64,000 nucleotides of DNA, taken from NCBI GenBank assembly GCA_964611125.1, contig CAZSZO010000004.1, positions 62,001 to 126,000 on the forward strand, written 5' to 3'. Origin of the DNA: JAEUIX01 sp964611125 (GTDB lineage Bacteria > Planctomycetota > Phycisphaerae > Phycisphaerales > UBA1924). Positions 8,251 to 17,507 of the stretch are shown here, in pieces (the stretch's first letter is position 1; the number at the start of each line of letters is the position of its first letter). Under the pieces are notes generated by a model that saw only the letters and a program-made list of their open reading frames with translations, had not been told where the DNA came from and ran no database searches. The translations under genes were made by a program, and so were the position numbers.

Positions 8251-8280
8251 ATCAGTGCGAATCAGTGCGAATCAGTGCAG
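8251..8280. repeat. three tandem copies of a 10-bp unit
   Basis: ATCAGTGCGA occurs twice and ATCAGTGCAG once, back to back, in the 205-base gap between atpZ and the AtpI-like gene. Ten-base periodicity would place the units on one face of the helix. No function is known; the rest of the gap holds nothing recognised. Confidence 0.75.
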
Positions 8281-8440
8281 TCGGGGCCCCCGCTGGCGCG
8301 AAGTGCATCCGCGCGCCGGCGAGGGCCCCAAGGGTAGCGGTCTGGGACCCGGCGGGCGAGTCTGCAGACCGGCTGGCGCGGGGCCGTGACCCCCGCTGGC
8401 CACCTCAGGCTCGCAGCGCTGGCGGAGAACGGCTGAACGT

Positions 8441-8776
8441 TTAGGGCTTGGGCCCGTGGCGGGCTTGAAATGCCCGCGTCGCGCTGCGGTTGGCCGCCAA
8501 GCCCTCGCGCACGAATCGCACGCCACCCCCCACGATGCCGAAGATCAGCCCGCCCACCAGCAGCCAGGGCCCGGTCTTGAGCCACACGTCCAGGCCGTAG
8601 CCCAGGCCGCCGGCGACGATCACGTACCCCGCCATCTCAAAGCCCAGCCCGCCCAGGCGAGTCGCCGGCGAAGGGCCCGCATCGGCCGGTCCGCTGGCCG
8701 CGGCGGGAATCTCCGGAAACACCGGAAGCGGAGGCGTTCCGCCGTGGGGCGGCCGAGATGGCGTCTGGCCGGTCAC
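8441..8776 (-). CDS. atpZ: AtpZ-like F0F1 assembly protein
   Basis: A 111-residue protein with a Pro-rich head and two membrane spans (MAGYVIVAGGLGYGLDVWL and WLLVGGLIFGIVGGGVRFV). The GxGLDxWLKTxPWLLVxGxxxGxxxG pattern is that of the small AtpZ/ATPase_gene1 proteins encoded first in many bacterial atp operons. The start is GTG at 8776, with TATGCT six bases upstream and no ribosome site, which suggests a leaderless message beginning the F0 cluster. The M28 peptidase gene ends 58 bases upstream. Confidence 0.8.
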   Translation of the reverse strand: MTGQTPSRPPHGGTPPLPVFPEIPAAASGPADAGPSPATRLGGLGFEMAGYVIVAGGLGYGLDVWLKTGPWLLVGGLIFGIVGGGVRFVREGLAANRSATRAFQARHGPKP

Positions 8777-8782
8777 GAAGGC

Positions 8783-8788
8783 AGCATA
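8783..8788 (-). promoter_or_regulatory. -10-like TATGCT, six bases before the atpZ GTG
   Basis: The hexamer is exactly six bases upstream of the start codon, so transcription would begin at or near the GTG. The same geometry recurs before several other genes in the window. Confidence 0.5.
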
Positions 8789-8834
8789 GCCCGCCCGGCC
8801 GCTGGCTCCCCCCTTGCCCCTTGCCCCGCACCGT

Positions 8835-10904
8835 CTACCGGTCGCCAGTCTCCCGGGCCTTCAGCGTCATCGGCAGCGTCAGTTCTTCCTTCTCTCGCAC
8901 CACGACAACCTGGACGATGTCGCCCACCTTCGCGGCCCGCAGCAGGCCCATCCACTCCTCCACGCCCTTGATCTCCTCGCCGTTCCAGCGGATCAGCCGG
9001 TCGCCCTTCTTGATCCCCGCGTCCGCGGCGGACGTTCCATCGAAGACATCCCCCACCGGCACCCCCGGAAGGTCGTCGCTGTAGTTGGCCGGGGCGATCC
9101 CCACCCGCACCCGCACCGGCGCCGGGCCCTCCCGCTGCGCCCGCCCGGGCTGATCCATGGTGATCGACGGCCCCTTGGCCTGCGTGAAGGTCAGCGGCTC
9201 GGTCCGCCCCGCCAGTGTGCGGGCCGTCTCGATCAGGAGATCGACCACCTGCACCGCCCCGGTGGTGTTGATCGTCGTGTACACATCGGTGGGCATGTGA
9301 TACTCATCATGCAGGCCGGTGAAGAAGTGAAGCACCGGCACCCCGGCCCGGTAGAAGCTGGCGTGGTCCGATGGACCCATGCCGCCCGGGAGCGTCCGCA
9401 CCTTGAAGGGCGCCTTGTCAAAGAGCGGCTTGAGCACGTCCGCAAAGCCCTCGGCGCTCCCCACCCCGCTCACCTCCAGGCCCGTCTTCTCACGCAGCCG
9501 GCCGATCATGTCCATGTTGAGCATCGCGTATGTGCTCGCGGCGCCAATCGGCGGCGTCCGCACGAACCACGCCGAGCCCACCAGCCCGCTCTCCTCGGCC
9601 GAGAAGCACATGAAGATGATCGAACGCACGTTCGCATCCGGCGGGAGGGCCGCATATTCACCGGCCAGCTTCTGGGCCGCCAGCAGCACGCCGCTGGTCC
9701 CTGAAGCGTTGTCATCGGCGCCGGGGTGCAGCTTGCCGTTCCCCGCCGGGTCGCGCGAGCCGAACGCCCCCATTCCCACATGGTCGTAGTGCCCGCCGAT
9801 GATCAGGTACTGCTCCGCCAGAGCGCCCCTGCCCCGGAGCACGCCGGCGACGTTGCTGGTCACGGTCGGCTCGCGCTTGATCTCGACCCCCACGCGCGCT
9901 TTTCCAGCCTTGGCCAGCGACGTGACCCCGCCGTGCTCGTTGGCCGTTCGTGTCAGCTCGGCGAGGTCATGCCCCGCCGCCTTGCACAGCCGGTCGGCCG
10001 AGGCGCGGGACATCATCAGCACGGGCACATCGATGCGGCGGGCGCCCGGGCCAGAGCCCGAGCGGATGTCATCGAGCTTGTCGGCCCGCGGGTCGCTCGC
10101 CCCCGGCGGGCTGACGATGATCAGCGCCTGGGCGCCGCGCTGCACCGCGGCCCGCATCTTCCGCACCAGCGTCGAGTTGCCTGTCCACACGCCGTTCTCG
10201 CCCCAGCGGGTCTTCCCTTCGGCGTTCATCGGCTCGAAGCGAAGGACCATGGCGATCTTCCCGGCCAGATCGGCGCCCTCGGCGTCCTTGCCGTCCTTGG
10301 TGAAGTACGAGCTGTAGTCCTCCTGTCCCTTCTCAATGCTGTAGCCGACGAAGACCACCTCGCCTTCGACCGCGCCGTCGCCCGACTGGGGCATGACCGT
10401 GAAATCTCCGCCGGCGCCGTTAACGCTGGGGCTCAGGCTCGTCTCACCGACCACCAGTTCCTCGCGGGCTACGACGAACCGCGCGCCCGCCTGGAAGGGC
10501 TGTCGGAATGAGACGCCCGTCCGGGCTGGGGCCGTTTCGGTGGCCTCCGACGGGAAGAGCGGTTCGAGCCCGAACCGCCTGAAGTAGAACTCGACATACT
10601 CAGCCGCCAGCTCGTTCCCGCGGAGGCCCGGGGCCCTTCCTTCAAAGATCGGGTTCGCCAGCGTCGCCGCGTGCTGGAAATAGATCGCCTCGTCGGGCGA
10701 CAGCGCCCTGAGCGCTTCGCTGAATCGGGTTGCCGGCGCGGCCGTATCGCCGCCGGCCTTCCCGGCCTCTTGCCCACCCGACGAACCCCCAGAAGAGCCC
10801 CATGTCCGGCCCCATGCCCCGCCCACGCACGGACCGGCGGTCAGCGAGAGGGCGAGGGCCAATGCAGCAAACGACACGGAAGGAAGAGACTTGATGCGGC
10901 TCAT
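8835..10904 (-). CDS. secreted M28-family aminopeptidase with PA and PDZ domains
   Basis: A 689-residue zinc exopeptidase. A signal peptide (SLPSVSFAALALALSLTAG) is followed by a PA-type insert at about residues 130-320. The M28 core shows all five metal ligands: GGHYDHVG, GADDNASGTSG, FSAEESG, NMDMIGR and PSDHASFYRAG. A PDZ domain lies at about residues 590-680, with DVFDGTSAADAGIKKGD as its ligand-binding edge. The ATG at 10904 has AGGAG five bases upstream and is preferred to an in-frame ATG at 10937. The protein probably acts in the periplasm or outside the cell and takes amino acids from peptides. The next gene on the strand is atpZ. Confidence 0.9.
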   Translation of the reverse strand: MSRIKSLPSVSFAALALALSLTAGPCVGGAWGRTWGSSGGSSGGQEAGKAGGDTAAPATRFSEALRALSPDEAIYFQHAATLANPIFEGRAPGLRGNELAAEYVEFYFRRFGLEPLFPSEATETAPARTGVSFRQPFQAGARFVVAREELVVGETSLSPSVNGAGGDFTVMPQSGDGAVEGEVVFVGYSIEKGQEDYSSYFTKDGKDAEGADLAGKIAMVLRFEPMNAEGKTRWGENGVWTGNSTLVRKMRAAVQRGAQALIIVSPPGASDPRADKLDDIRSGSGPGARRIDVPVLMMSRASADRLCKAAGHDLAELTRTANEHGGVTSLAKAGKARVGVEIKREPTVTSNVAGVLRGRGALAEQYLIIGGHYDHVGMGAFGSRDPAGNGKLHPGADDNASGTSGVLLAAQKLAGEYAALPPDANVRSIIFMCFSAEESGLVGSAWFVRTPPIGAASTYAMLNMDMIGRLREKTGLEVSGVGSAEGFADVLKPLFDKAPFKVRTLPGGMGPSDHASFYRAGVPVLHFFTGLHDEYHMPTDVYTTINTTGAVQVVDLLIETARTLAGRTEPLTFTQAKGPSITMDQPGRAQREGPAPVRVRVGIAPANYSDDLPGVPVGDVFDGTSAADAGIKKGDRLIRWNGEEIKGVEEWMGLLRAAKVGDIVQVVVVREKEELTLPMTLKARETGDR

Positions 10905-11069
10905 GGAGGCTCCTGAAGGCGCGATGATCGCGCCCATGGTCAGATGCCTCTACCGGTCCGGACGTACCGGGTTTCGCCCGCCTCGGAACGGTCGGGGCAG
11001 GGGCTGGAGGAAGTGGGGCGGTTTGCCGGGGCAGTTGGCTTTGGAGGTCGGGGCGGAAGGTCGGTCTGG

Positions 11070-12488
11070 CTAGGCCACCGGCTCGTCAAGGGCCGCGCCG
11101 TGCGTCTGGATCACCCGCCGGTACCAGTGGGCCGAGTCCTTGAGCGTGCGCGTGCCTCCGCCGGCGTAATCGATGTGGATCAGCCCGAACCGCTCCTTGT
11201 AGCCGTGCTGCCACTCGAAGTTGTCCATCAGCGACCAGTGGAAGTATCCGCGCAGGGCCACGCCCTCACGGGCCGCCCGCCGGAACTGCTGGAGGTATCG
11301 CCGGGTGTAGTCGATCCGCTGCGGGTCGCGGACCCGCCCGTCGAGGTCCACCCAGTCGAGGTTGGTCATCCCGTTCTCGGTCACCGCGATGGGCAGCTTG
11401 TACCGCTCGAACAGGAACTTCGGCCCCCAGTACAGCGCCTCAGGAATGATGTTCCAGCGCAGCGCGTTCTGAGCCTGTCCGGGCGGGAAGGCGACCTGCT
11501 CGGGCCCGCTCTCACCCATCCGCCAGAGCTCCGCGTCATACACGTTGATCCCGTAGAAATCGAGCTTCTGGGCGATGGTCTCCATGTCCCCCGCCTTGGG
11601 CTTGGGGGCGCTCGCCCCATAGAGCCGCAGGCCGTCCTCCGGATACCGCCCGAAGACCACCGGGTCGGCCATCCAGGTGTTGTTCCAGAAGTCGCGCGTC
11701 GTCACGGCATAGGTCTGCAGCCGCGCCGCCTCGACGTCCGCCGGACGGTCGCTCGCCGGGACCTTCACCCGCCCGATCGGGGCCCACCCAACCTCGGCGG
11801 GGCGCTTGGCCCGCGCCCGGATCACCTGCACCGCCCGCCCATGGGCCAGCAGCGCGTGGTGGCACGCCAGCAGCCGCTCGGCGTGCCCCTTGCGGGCGTT
11901 GGAGCACTGAAGCCCTTCATACTCCCCCGGGCCCAGGAAGATCTGCGGCTCGTTGATCGTCATCCAGTGCTGAAGCCGATCCGACAGGCGGTCGACCACC
12001 GCCGTGGCGTACTCGGCGAACCACGAGGCGATGTCGCGATTGAGCCACGACCCGCGGTTGGCGCACCACAACGGCAGATCCCAGTGGAACAGCGTCGGCC
12101 ACGGCTGGATCCCCGCCGCGAGCAGTTCATCCACCAGGCGGCTGTAGAAGTCCAGCCCCGCCGCGTTCACCCGCCCGTCATCGCCGGGAACCACGCGCGG
12201 CCAAGACACACTGAAGCGGTACGCCTGCAGGCCCATCTTCTTCATCAGGCCCACGTCCTCGCGGTAGCGGTGGTAATGGTCGGGCCCCACATCGCCTGTG
12301 TGCCGCTGGTACACGTTGCCCGGGGTGTAGATCTGCCCGGGAATGTTGCCCACGCTCCCTGCGGGTGGGTCGTCATGGCAGAACGCGTCCCACACACTCG
12401 GGCCCTTGCCGTCGGCGTCCCAGCCGCCCTCGATCTGATAGGCCGAGGTCGCGGCGCCCCACACAAAGCTGCTTGGAAATGTGCTCAT
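11070..12488 (-). CDS. GH1 beta-glucosidase
   Basis: A family 1 glycoside hydrolase of 472 residues, the usual length. The N-terminal FVWGAATSAYQIEGGWDADG motif, the acid/base glutamate in TINEP (about residue 178), and the nucleophile glutamate in VTENGM (about residue 367) are all visible. WSLMDNFEWQHGYKERFGL is the conserved aglycone-site segment. No signal peptide is seen, so it probably acts in the cytoplasm on imported beta-glucosides. It starts with ATG at 12488 behind AAAGAGG. It lies 102 bases downstream of a large secreted glycosidase-like gene on the same strand, suggesting successive steps in glycan use. Confidence 0.96.
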   Translation of the reverse strand: MSTFPSSFVWGAATSAYQIEGGWDADGKGPSVWDAFCHDDPPAGSVGNIPGQIYTPGNVYQRHTGDVGPDHYHRYREDVGLMKKMGLQAYRFSVSWPRVVPGDDGRVNAAGLDFYSRLVDELLAAGIQPWPTLFHWDLPLWCANRGSWLNRDIASWFAEYATAVVDRLSDRLQHWMTINEPQIFLGPGEYEGLQCSNARKGHAERLLACHHALLAHGRAVQVIRARAKRPAEVGWAPIGRVKVPASDRPADVEAARLQTYAVTTRDFWNNTWMADPVVFGRYPEDGLRLYGASAPKPKAGDMETIAQKLDFYGINVYDAELWRMGESGPEQVAFPPGQAQNALRWNIIPEALYWGPKFLFERYKLPIAVTENGMTNLDWVDLDGRVRDPQRIDYTRRYLQQFRRAAREGVALRGYFHWSLMDNFEWQHGYKERFGLIHIDYAGGGTRTLKDSAHWYRRVIQTHGAALDEPVA

Positions 12489-12590
12489 GAACCTCTTTCT
12501 TCTCGCTTAAGAGCCTCTCGTCGATGGGTTGGCGCCCCCCGGCCTGTGCGGCTCGGTTCGGCGGCCGGCCAGTTCGCCTCGGGGTCAAAC

Positions 12591-15500
12591 TTAGTACCGC
12601 AGTTCGATCTCTGCGGGCAGCCGCTTCACCGGGACCTCGCCGCCCGCGGGGTCAACACTCACCCCGTTCACCAGGGCCGCGCGGATCGGCTTGTCCATCG
12701 GGTTGGCGATCCGGAAGCCGCCTGCGGGCGACCGCCCCTCGCCCGCCCAGGCCACCGAGACCCGCACCGCCGCGGCATCACCGGTCACCCGGCAGTCGAG
12801 GCGCCCGTACGGCGTCGGTAGCCCCTTGAAGCCGAGCCCGCGGCCGCCCGCCGCGATCACCCACGCCTCGGGCACGCCGGCCAGCAGCACAAGCGCCTCG
12901 CCGGCCTGGTCGTCGCGCTCCTGGATGAACATCGCCCGGAAGGAGTTCATGAAGTCCGACCCGACCCACGTGTGCGGCGTGTCGCCGACGAACTTCGCGG
13001 TTGTCGGGTCGCGATACACGACCTCGCTCCACTGATTCCACTGGGGCGGGTGTTGCCCCTGCATGAAGAACGCTAGGGCCTCGTGCGCCCGGTCCTTCCG
13101 GCCCAGGCGCAGGAAGCTCCCCACCACGCGGTTCTCGTACGGCGTGTAGTCGACCCAGGCGAAGCCCGCGTCGTCGCGCCGCCGCAGGAAAAACTCCCAG
13201 TACTTGTCGAACGTCCGCCGCAGCGCCGCGCTCGGGAGCGATCCCGCTTCGCCGCCCGGCCACAGCGCGACCGTTGTTGAAGTCGCGTCAAAGTCGCCGA
13301 GCTCCACGCACCCGGGCAGGTAGTCGATTCCGTGGGCCGCCATTGTCGCCTGCAGCGACGCCAGCAGCGTCCGCCGGAAGTCCTCGCTCAGGGCCCGCCA
13401 TCGCGCCGCGAGCTGCTCCTCGCCCACGGCCCCCGCGATGAACGCGGCGTCCTTCAGCCCGCGCAGAATGAAAAAGTCGTCCCAGTAGGAGTGCATCGGC
13501 TTTGCGGAATACCCCTCGTGGCTGATCGACTCTGGAACCAGCCCGTAGAACGCCGCCGTCGGCACCGGCGGCTTGCCCGGCTCCTGACGGGTCCCGGTGG
13601 CCCCCGGCGCGAAGTCCCCCGTCATCCGCTCCCCGCGGATCTTCTCGATGTACGCCACCGCGTTCTTCACCCGCGGCAGCATGCGCCGCAGAAACGCCTC
13701 ATCGTTCGAATACCGGTAATCGTTGGCGATGGCCATGATCAGCTGCCCATGGCTGTCATGCTCGGGCACCGGGTCCGGCCCGCGCGAATCCACCACGCAC
13801 GGCACCTTCCCGCTGGGAAACTGATTGCTCGCGAACCACTCCACCCACTGGCGGACTTCCGCGGGATGGCCGAACTCCAGCAGCGCCGCCGAGGTCATCG
13901 AGCCGTCCCGCGCCCACGACCGCTCATACGACCGCGACCCGGGCTGGATCGCCGGTCCATCGCGATTGATCAGGATGTAGGCCAGTTGGCTGCGGGCCAC
14001 CCGCCACAGATGGTCCGCCGGGGCCGGCAGATCGATCTCCACCCGGTTGAGCTGCTCGATCCAGAACGCCCGCGTCGCCGCGAGCGCCTTCGACACATGG
14101 GCCCTCGCCTCCTCCGCCCCCCCGCCCACCGCCGGCAGGCTGCGCGGCCGGGCCGAAGGGTCGGTCTCATTACCCGTGAAGCCCCCGCGGAACGGCACGG
14201 CGACCAGCACTGTCCGGCTCTCCCCCGGCGCCAGTGCGTACTCAAAGGCCGCCCCCGCCGAGGCCAGACCGACATCATCCCGCACCACCTCCGCTGTGGG
14301 CCCTTCGGGCAGGATGCCCCGAGCCAGGTAACCCGCGATGTCCCCCTGGTCGAACGAAGCGCCGCCCAGCGCATCAGGCGGCGTCAGCAACGCCACCCGG
14401 CGCGAGCCCACGGCCAGGTCGCTCCCCACCCGCCTGATCGAGGTCACCCGCGAGACGCCCCCTTCGATGTTCAACCACTGAGCGGGCGGGTTCACCTGAA
14501 AGGGCCGCACCGCGACGAAGAGCCGCCCGGTCGCGCGTCGGTCCCGCGTGTTCCGCAGGTCGTAGACCGCGTAAAGCGTCGCCGAGTCCCCCTCGCCGCC
14601 CGCGAACGCCGTGACCTTGAGCTCCAGCCCCGCCATCACGCGGGTCACGCTGGGGATGGGCAGATACCCCTGATCGAGCGCGGGGACCGATGGCCCATCG
14701 GCCCAGGTCAGCAGCCGCCCCCCGCCTCCGCCCGCTCCCTGAGCCTGCCCGGCCCCGTCCCGATCAAAGACGAACGGCTCGAGCGAAAACGCCCGCTTGT
14801 CGACCTCGATGGCCCCGTCGACGTTCATCAGCGCTTCTTTCTCGTCCCCCGCCACGCCCACCACCGTCCAGAAGCACTGCGTGTTGTCAAAGTACCGCGG
14901 GAACCAGCCGCGCGGCGACTCCCGCGCGATATCGCTGTACATCGCGTTTCCCGAAGCCCCGAAGGCCGGCTCGCGCAGCGTGATCTCGCTGATCCCCACT
15001 TCGCGCCCAAGCGCCGACAGCTTCAGATCCAGCCGCAGGAACCGGGCCTCCAGATCGGGCGTGGCCAGGTAGCTCCGCCCCGACGCCGGCGTCCCCGTCG
15101 CAGCCCGGAACGACTGCCACGCCGAGCCGTCATCCGACCACAGGAGTTCGTACGACTCGGGCCGGCCCGCCCCGTCCCAATCGATCGACAGCCCGCCCAG
15201 CTCGCGGGCCGCGCCGAGATCGATCGTCAAGCTCGCGCCCGCCCCGCCTACGAGCGGCCCGCTTCGCCAGGCCGAGCGCGCATCGCCGTCCACCGCCATC
15301 GCCGGCCCGGAACCGTCGCGGAACGAGCTCGCCGAGGCCCTGGGCGCCGGCGGGTTTGCGGTCTTGGGCGCCAGCGGCCGCAGCGTCAGATTGTCAAAGG
15401 AGACTGACCCCTTGCCGCCCTGGGCCGAGGCGATCCCGAACTCAATCTTCCCCAGCCGCTTCAGCGGCGCCCCCGCTGCGGGGCCCCAGGCGAATTGAAT

Positions 15501-15920
15501 CTGTCGCTTCTTGTTGGCCAGACGGGTCCACATGGTCGGGAAGGTCATCGCGCGCCGGTTTACCCACCACACGCTCTCGCCCGACTCATCGAGCAGCTTG
15601 AACTCCAGGTTGTTCTCCGGCGTGCCCGCCGGGGCCATCACCTGGAAGGCCAGCTCGTAGTCGTCCGGCAGCTCCATCGGAAACGGCCTCTGCACCAGGC
15701 AGAAGCCGCCGCCGGTGACAAACTCAAAGTCCAGCCGCAGGCAGGGCGACCCGTCGGGGCCCCGATCGGCGTGGATGCTCGCGTTGACACCCTCGGCGGT
15801 GATGACCTTCCAGCCCTCCAGCGTGCTGAAGTGATCCAGCACCTGGGCCGACTGTGCGCCGGCGCGAGCCGTAAAAATCAGGAGAAGCCCAAGCATGTAA
15901 GCGATTGCACGTGCCGCCAT
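12591..15920 (-). CDS. large secreted glycosidase-like protein with discoidin and (alpha/alpha)6 domains
   Basis: An 1109-residue exported protein. A signal peptide (AIAYMLGLLLIFTARAGA) comes first, then a carbohydrate-binding-like beta sandwich (about residues 28-180). An F5/8 type C (discoidin) domain follows at about 190-310 (MAVDGDARSAWRSG...YELLWSDDGSAW). A long beta-rich linker domain comes next, then a helical six-hairpin domain from about residue 635 (HLWRVARSQLAYIL, SYERSWARDGSM, YRYSNDEAFLRRMLP). A short beta domain ends the protein. This order resembles exo-acting glycosidases of (alpha/alpha)6 fold. The exact family and substrate are not identified. The start is ATG at 15920, with TATGCT six bases upstream; a longer frame would run into the divergent E2 gene and is rejected. 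Confidence 0.75.
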   Translation of the reverse strand: MAARAIAYMLGLLLIFTARAGAQSAQVLDHFSTLEGWKVITAEGVNASIHADRGPDGSPCLRLDFEFVTGGGFCLVQRPFPMELPDDYELAFQVMAPAGTPENNLEFKLLDESGESVWWVNRRAMTFPTMWTRLANKKRQIQFAWGPAAGAPLKRLGKIEFGIASAQGGKGSVSFDNLTLRPLAPKTANPPAPRASASSFRDGSGPAMAVDGDARSAWRSGPLVGGAGASLTIDLGAARELGGLSIDWDGAGRPESYELLWSDDGSAWQSFRAATGTPASGRSYLATPDLEARFLRLDLKLSALGREVGISEITLREPAFGASGNAMYSDIARESPRGWFPRYFDNTQCFWTVVGVAGDEKEALMNVDGAIEVDKRAFSLEPFVFDRDGAGQAQGAGGGGGRLLTWADGPSVPALDQGYLPIPSVTRVMAGLELKVTAFAGGEGDSATLYAVYDLRNTRDRRATGRLFVAVRPFQVNPPAQWLNIEGGVSRVTSIRRVGSDLAVGSRRVALLTPPDALGGASFDQGDIAGYLARGILPEGPTAEVVRDDVGLASAGAAFEYALAPGESRTVLVAVPFRGGFTGNETDPSARPRSLPAVGGGAEEARAHVSKALAATRAFWIEQLNRVEIDLPAPADHLWRVARSQLAYILINRDGPAIQPGSRSYERSWARDGSMTSAALLEFGHPAEVRQWVEWFASNQFPSGKVPCVVDSRGPDPVPEHDSHGQLIMAIANDYRYSNDEAFLRRMLPRVKNAVAYIEKIRGERMTGDFAPGATGTRQEPGKPPVPTAAFYGLVPESISHEGYSAKPMHSYWDDFFILRGLKDAAFIAGAVGEEQLAARWRALSEDFRRTLLASLQATMAAHGIDYLPGCVELGDFDATSTTVALWPGGEAGSLPSAALRRTFDKYWEFFLRRRDDAGFAWVDYTPYENRVVGSFLRLGRKDRAHEALAFFMQGQHPPQWNQWSEVVYRDPTTAKFVGDTPHTWVGSDFMNSFRAMFIQERDDQAGEALVLLAGVPEAWVIAAGGRGLGFKGLPTPYGRLDCRVTGDAAAVRVSVAWAGEGRSPAGGFRIANPMDKPIRAALVNGVSVDPAGGEVPVKRLPAEIELRY

Positions 15921-15926
15921 GCCCTG

Positions 15927-15932
15927 AGCATA
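15927..15932 (-). promoter_or_regulatory. -10-like TATGCT, six bases before the glycosidase-like gene
   Basis: Located in the 94-base divergent gap with the E2 gene. The spacing to ATG implies a leaderless transcript. A matching TAGACT serves the opposite strand at 16002-16007. Confidence 0.5.
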
Positions 15933-16001
15933 GCCGCCCCTCGCGCTCCCGCCAACTGCCACGTCCAGGCCGTTCCAGAGCCTCTCCCCGCGCCTCGGCC
16001 G

Positions 16002-16007
16002 TAGACT
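16002..16007 (+). promoter_or_regulatory. -10-like TAGACT, seven bases before the E2 gene
   Basis: The hexamer ends seven bases before the ATG at 16015, and no ribosome site fits between. A leaderless message is inferred. Confidence 0.5.
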
Positions 16008-16014
16008 ACCGCCC

Positions 16015-17475
16015 ATGTCCCACGCCAAGACCTCGTCCAACCCCCTCGACTTCATCCTCCCCGACCTCGGCGAAGGCGTCCATGAGGCCGAGCTCATCAA
16101 GTGGCGCGTGAAGGTCGGCGACACCGTCAAAGAGCACGACATCCTCGCCGACATGGAGACCGACAAGGCCCTTGTCGAAGTCCCCTCCCCCCGCGCCGGA
16201 GTCATCGCCACGCTCCACGGCGGCGAGGGCGAAATCCTCAAAGTCGGTAATCCCCTGGTCACCTTCGTCGGCGGGTCCCCGGCCGCGTCGGCCGCGCCGG
16301 CTTCCTCCCCCAAGGCCTGCGACATGGGCGCCCAGATCGCCGCCGGCACGCCCACGCTTCCATCCCCCCCCGCCCCTCCCGCCCCCGCCAACGGCAAGCA
16401 CGCCCCTGAGCGCGAAGACGCCGGCACCGTCGTCGGCGCCGTCGGCGGCGCCCTGGGCGGCGTCACCTCCGTCGATGGCAAGGCCCTCGCCACCCCCGCC
16501 GTGCGCCGACTGGCCCGCGACCTGGGTGTGGATATCGACGCTGTCCCCGGCACCGGGATCGGCGGGCGCGTCCTCGAGAAGGACATCCGCGCCGCTGTCG
16601 ACGGCCTAGCCGGCCGGCCCACGCCCTCGCCCGCGACCGCCCCCGCGACTCACACCCCGGCCGCGCGCACCGTCGTGCCCCCACCCTCCCCATCCGCCCC
16701 GAGCCGCCCCGCGCCCGCCACGCCGGCTCCTGCGCCGGCCCCCGCCGCCGCCTCCGTCACCTTCCCCGCTGGGACCGAGACCCAGCGCATCCCCTTCCGC
16801 GGCGTCCGCCGCACCATCGCCAATCGCCTCCGCGAGTCGATCAGCAACACCGTCCACTTCACCGTCATGGATGAAGCCGACGTCTCCGCTCTCGATGCCC
16901 TCCGCCGCAAACTCGCCGCCGCCAGCGGCGAGAAGGTCAGCTTCCTGCCCTTTGTCGCCTCGGCAGTCTGCCGCTGCCTCGCCGGTGAGTTCGCCCAGTT
17001 CAACTCCACCACCGACGACGCCGCCAGCGAGATCGTCCGCCACCGCGCCGTCCACCTCGGGATCGCCACCGACACCGAGAACGGCCTCATGGTCCCGGTC
17101 ATCCGCGATTGCGACAAGCTCGGCGTCCTCGAGATCGGCCGCCACATCGCCCATGTCGCCGAGAGCGCCCGCAACCGCTCCGCCCCGCGCGACATGCTCA
17201 CCGGCAGCACCTTCACCATCAGTAACGTCGGCTCCCACGCCGGCCGCTTCGCCACCCCCATCATCAATTACCCGGAGGTCGGCATCCTCGCTGTCGGCCG
17301 GGCCCGCGATGGCGTCGTCGTCAACCGCGGCATGATCGGCGTCGGCAAGCTGCTGCCGCTCAGCCTGGCCTGCGATCATCGCGTCGTCGATGGCGCCTCC
17401 GCGGCGCTCATGCTCGCCCGCCTGGTCGAACTGCTCCAGAACCCCGACCAGCTCCTGGCGCCGGCCCGCGGCTGA
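16015..17475 (+). CDS. dihydrolipoamide acyltransferase (E2) of a 2-oxoacid dehydrogenase
   Basis: The E2 core of a pyruvate or branched-chain 2-oxoacid dehydrogenase complex, which moves acyl groups from E1 to CoA. The 486-residue protein has one lipoyl domain with lipoylated K51 in METDKALVEV and an E3/E1-binding domain (ATPAVRRLARDLGVDIDAVPGTGIGGRVLEKDI). Ala/Pro-rich linkers follow, and a C-terminal catalytic domain ends with H455 and D459 in DHRVVDG. The DLGEGVHEAEL head is typical of both pyruvate and branched-chain enzymes. E1 and E3 genes are not adjacent. The HMG-CoA lyase operon at 33.6-37.2 kb makes a branched-chain role plausible but not proven. Confidence 0.93.
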   Translation: MSHAKTSSNPLDFILPDLGEGVHEAELIKWRVKVGDTVKEHDILADMETDKALVEVPSPRAGVIATLHGGEGEILKVGNPLVTFVGGSPAASAAPASSPKACDMGAQIAAGTPTLPSPPAPPAPANGKHAPEREDAGTVVGAVGGALGGVTSVDGKALATPAVRRLARDLGVDIDAVPGTGIGGRVLEKDIRAAVDGLAGRPTPSPATAPATHTPAARTVVPPPSPSAPSRPAPATPAPAPAPAAASVTFPAGTETQRIPFRGVRRTIANRLRESISNTVHFTVMDEADVSALDALRRKLAAASGEKVSFLPFVASAVCRCLAGEFAQFNSTTDDAASEIVRHRAVHLGIATDTENGLMVPVIRDCDKLGVLEIGRHIAHVAESARNRSAPRDMLTGSTFTISNVGSHAGRFATPIINYPEVGILAVGRARDGVVVNRGMIGVGKLLPLSLACDHRVVDGASAALMLARLVELLQNPDQLLAPARG

Positions 17476-17507
17476 GACCGCCGGCGCCCCTCAAGGTGGT
17501 CAGTCAC

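Noticed and set aside
8251..8280. CRISPR-like array
   Set aside because: Ten-base units without spacers; no cas genes in the window.
13332..15407. 691-residue plus-strand open frame
   Set aside because: Arg/Pro/His-rich and fully antisense to the glycosidase-like gene.
15921..16622. 234-residue N-terminal extension of the glycosidase-like protein
   Set aside because: It lies antisense to the E2 gene and precedes a good signal peptide at 15920.
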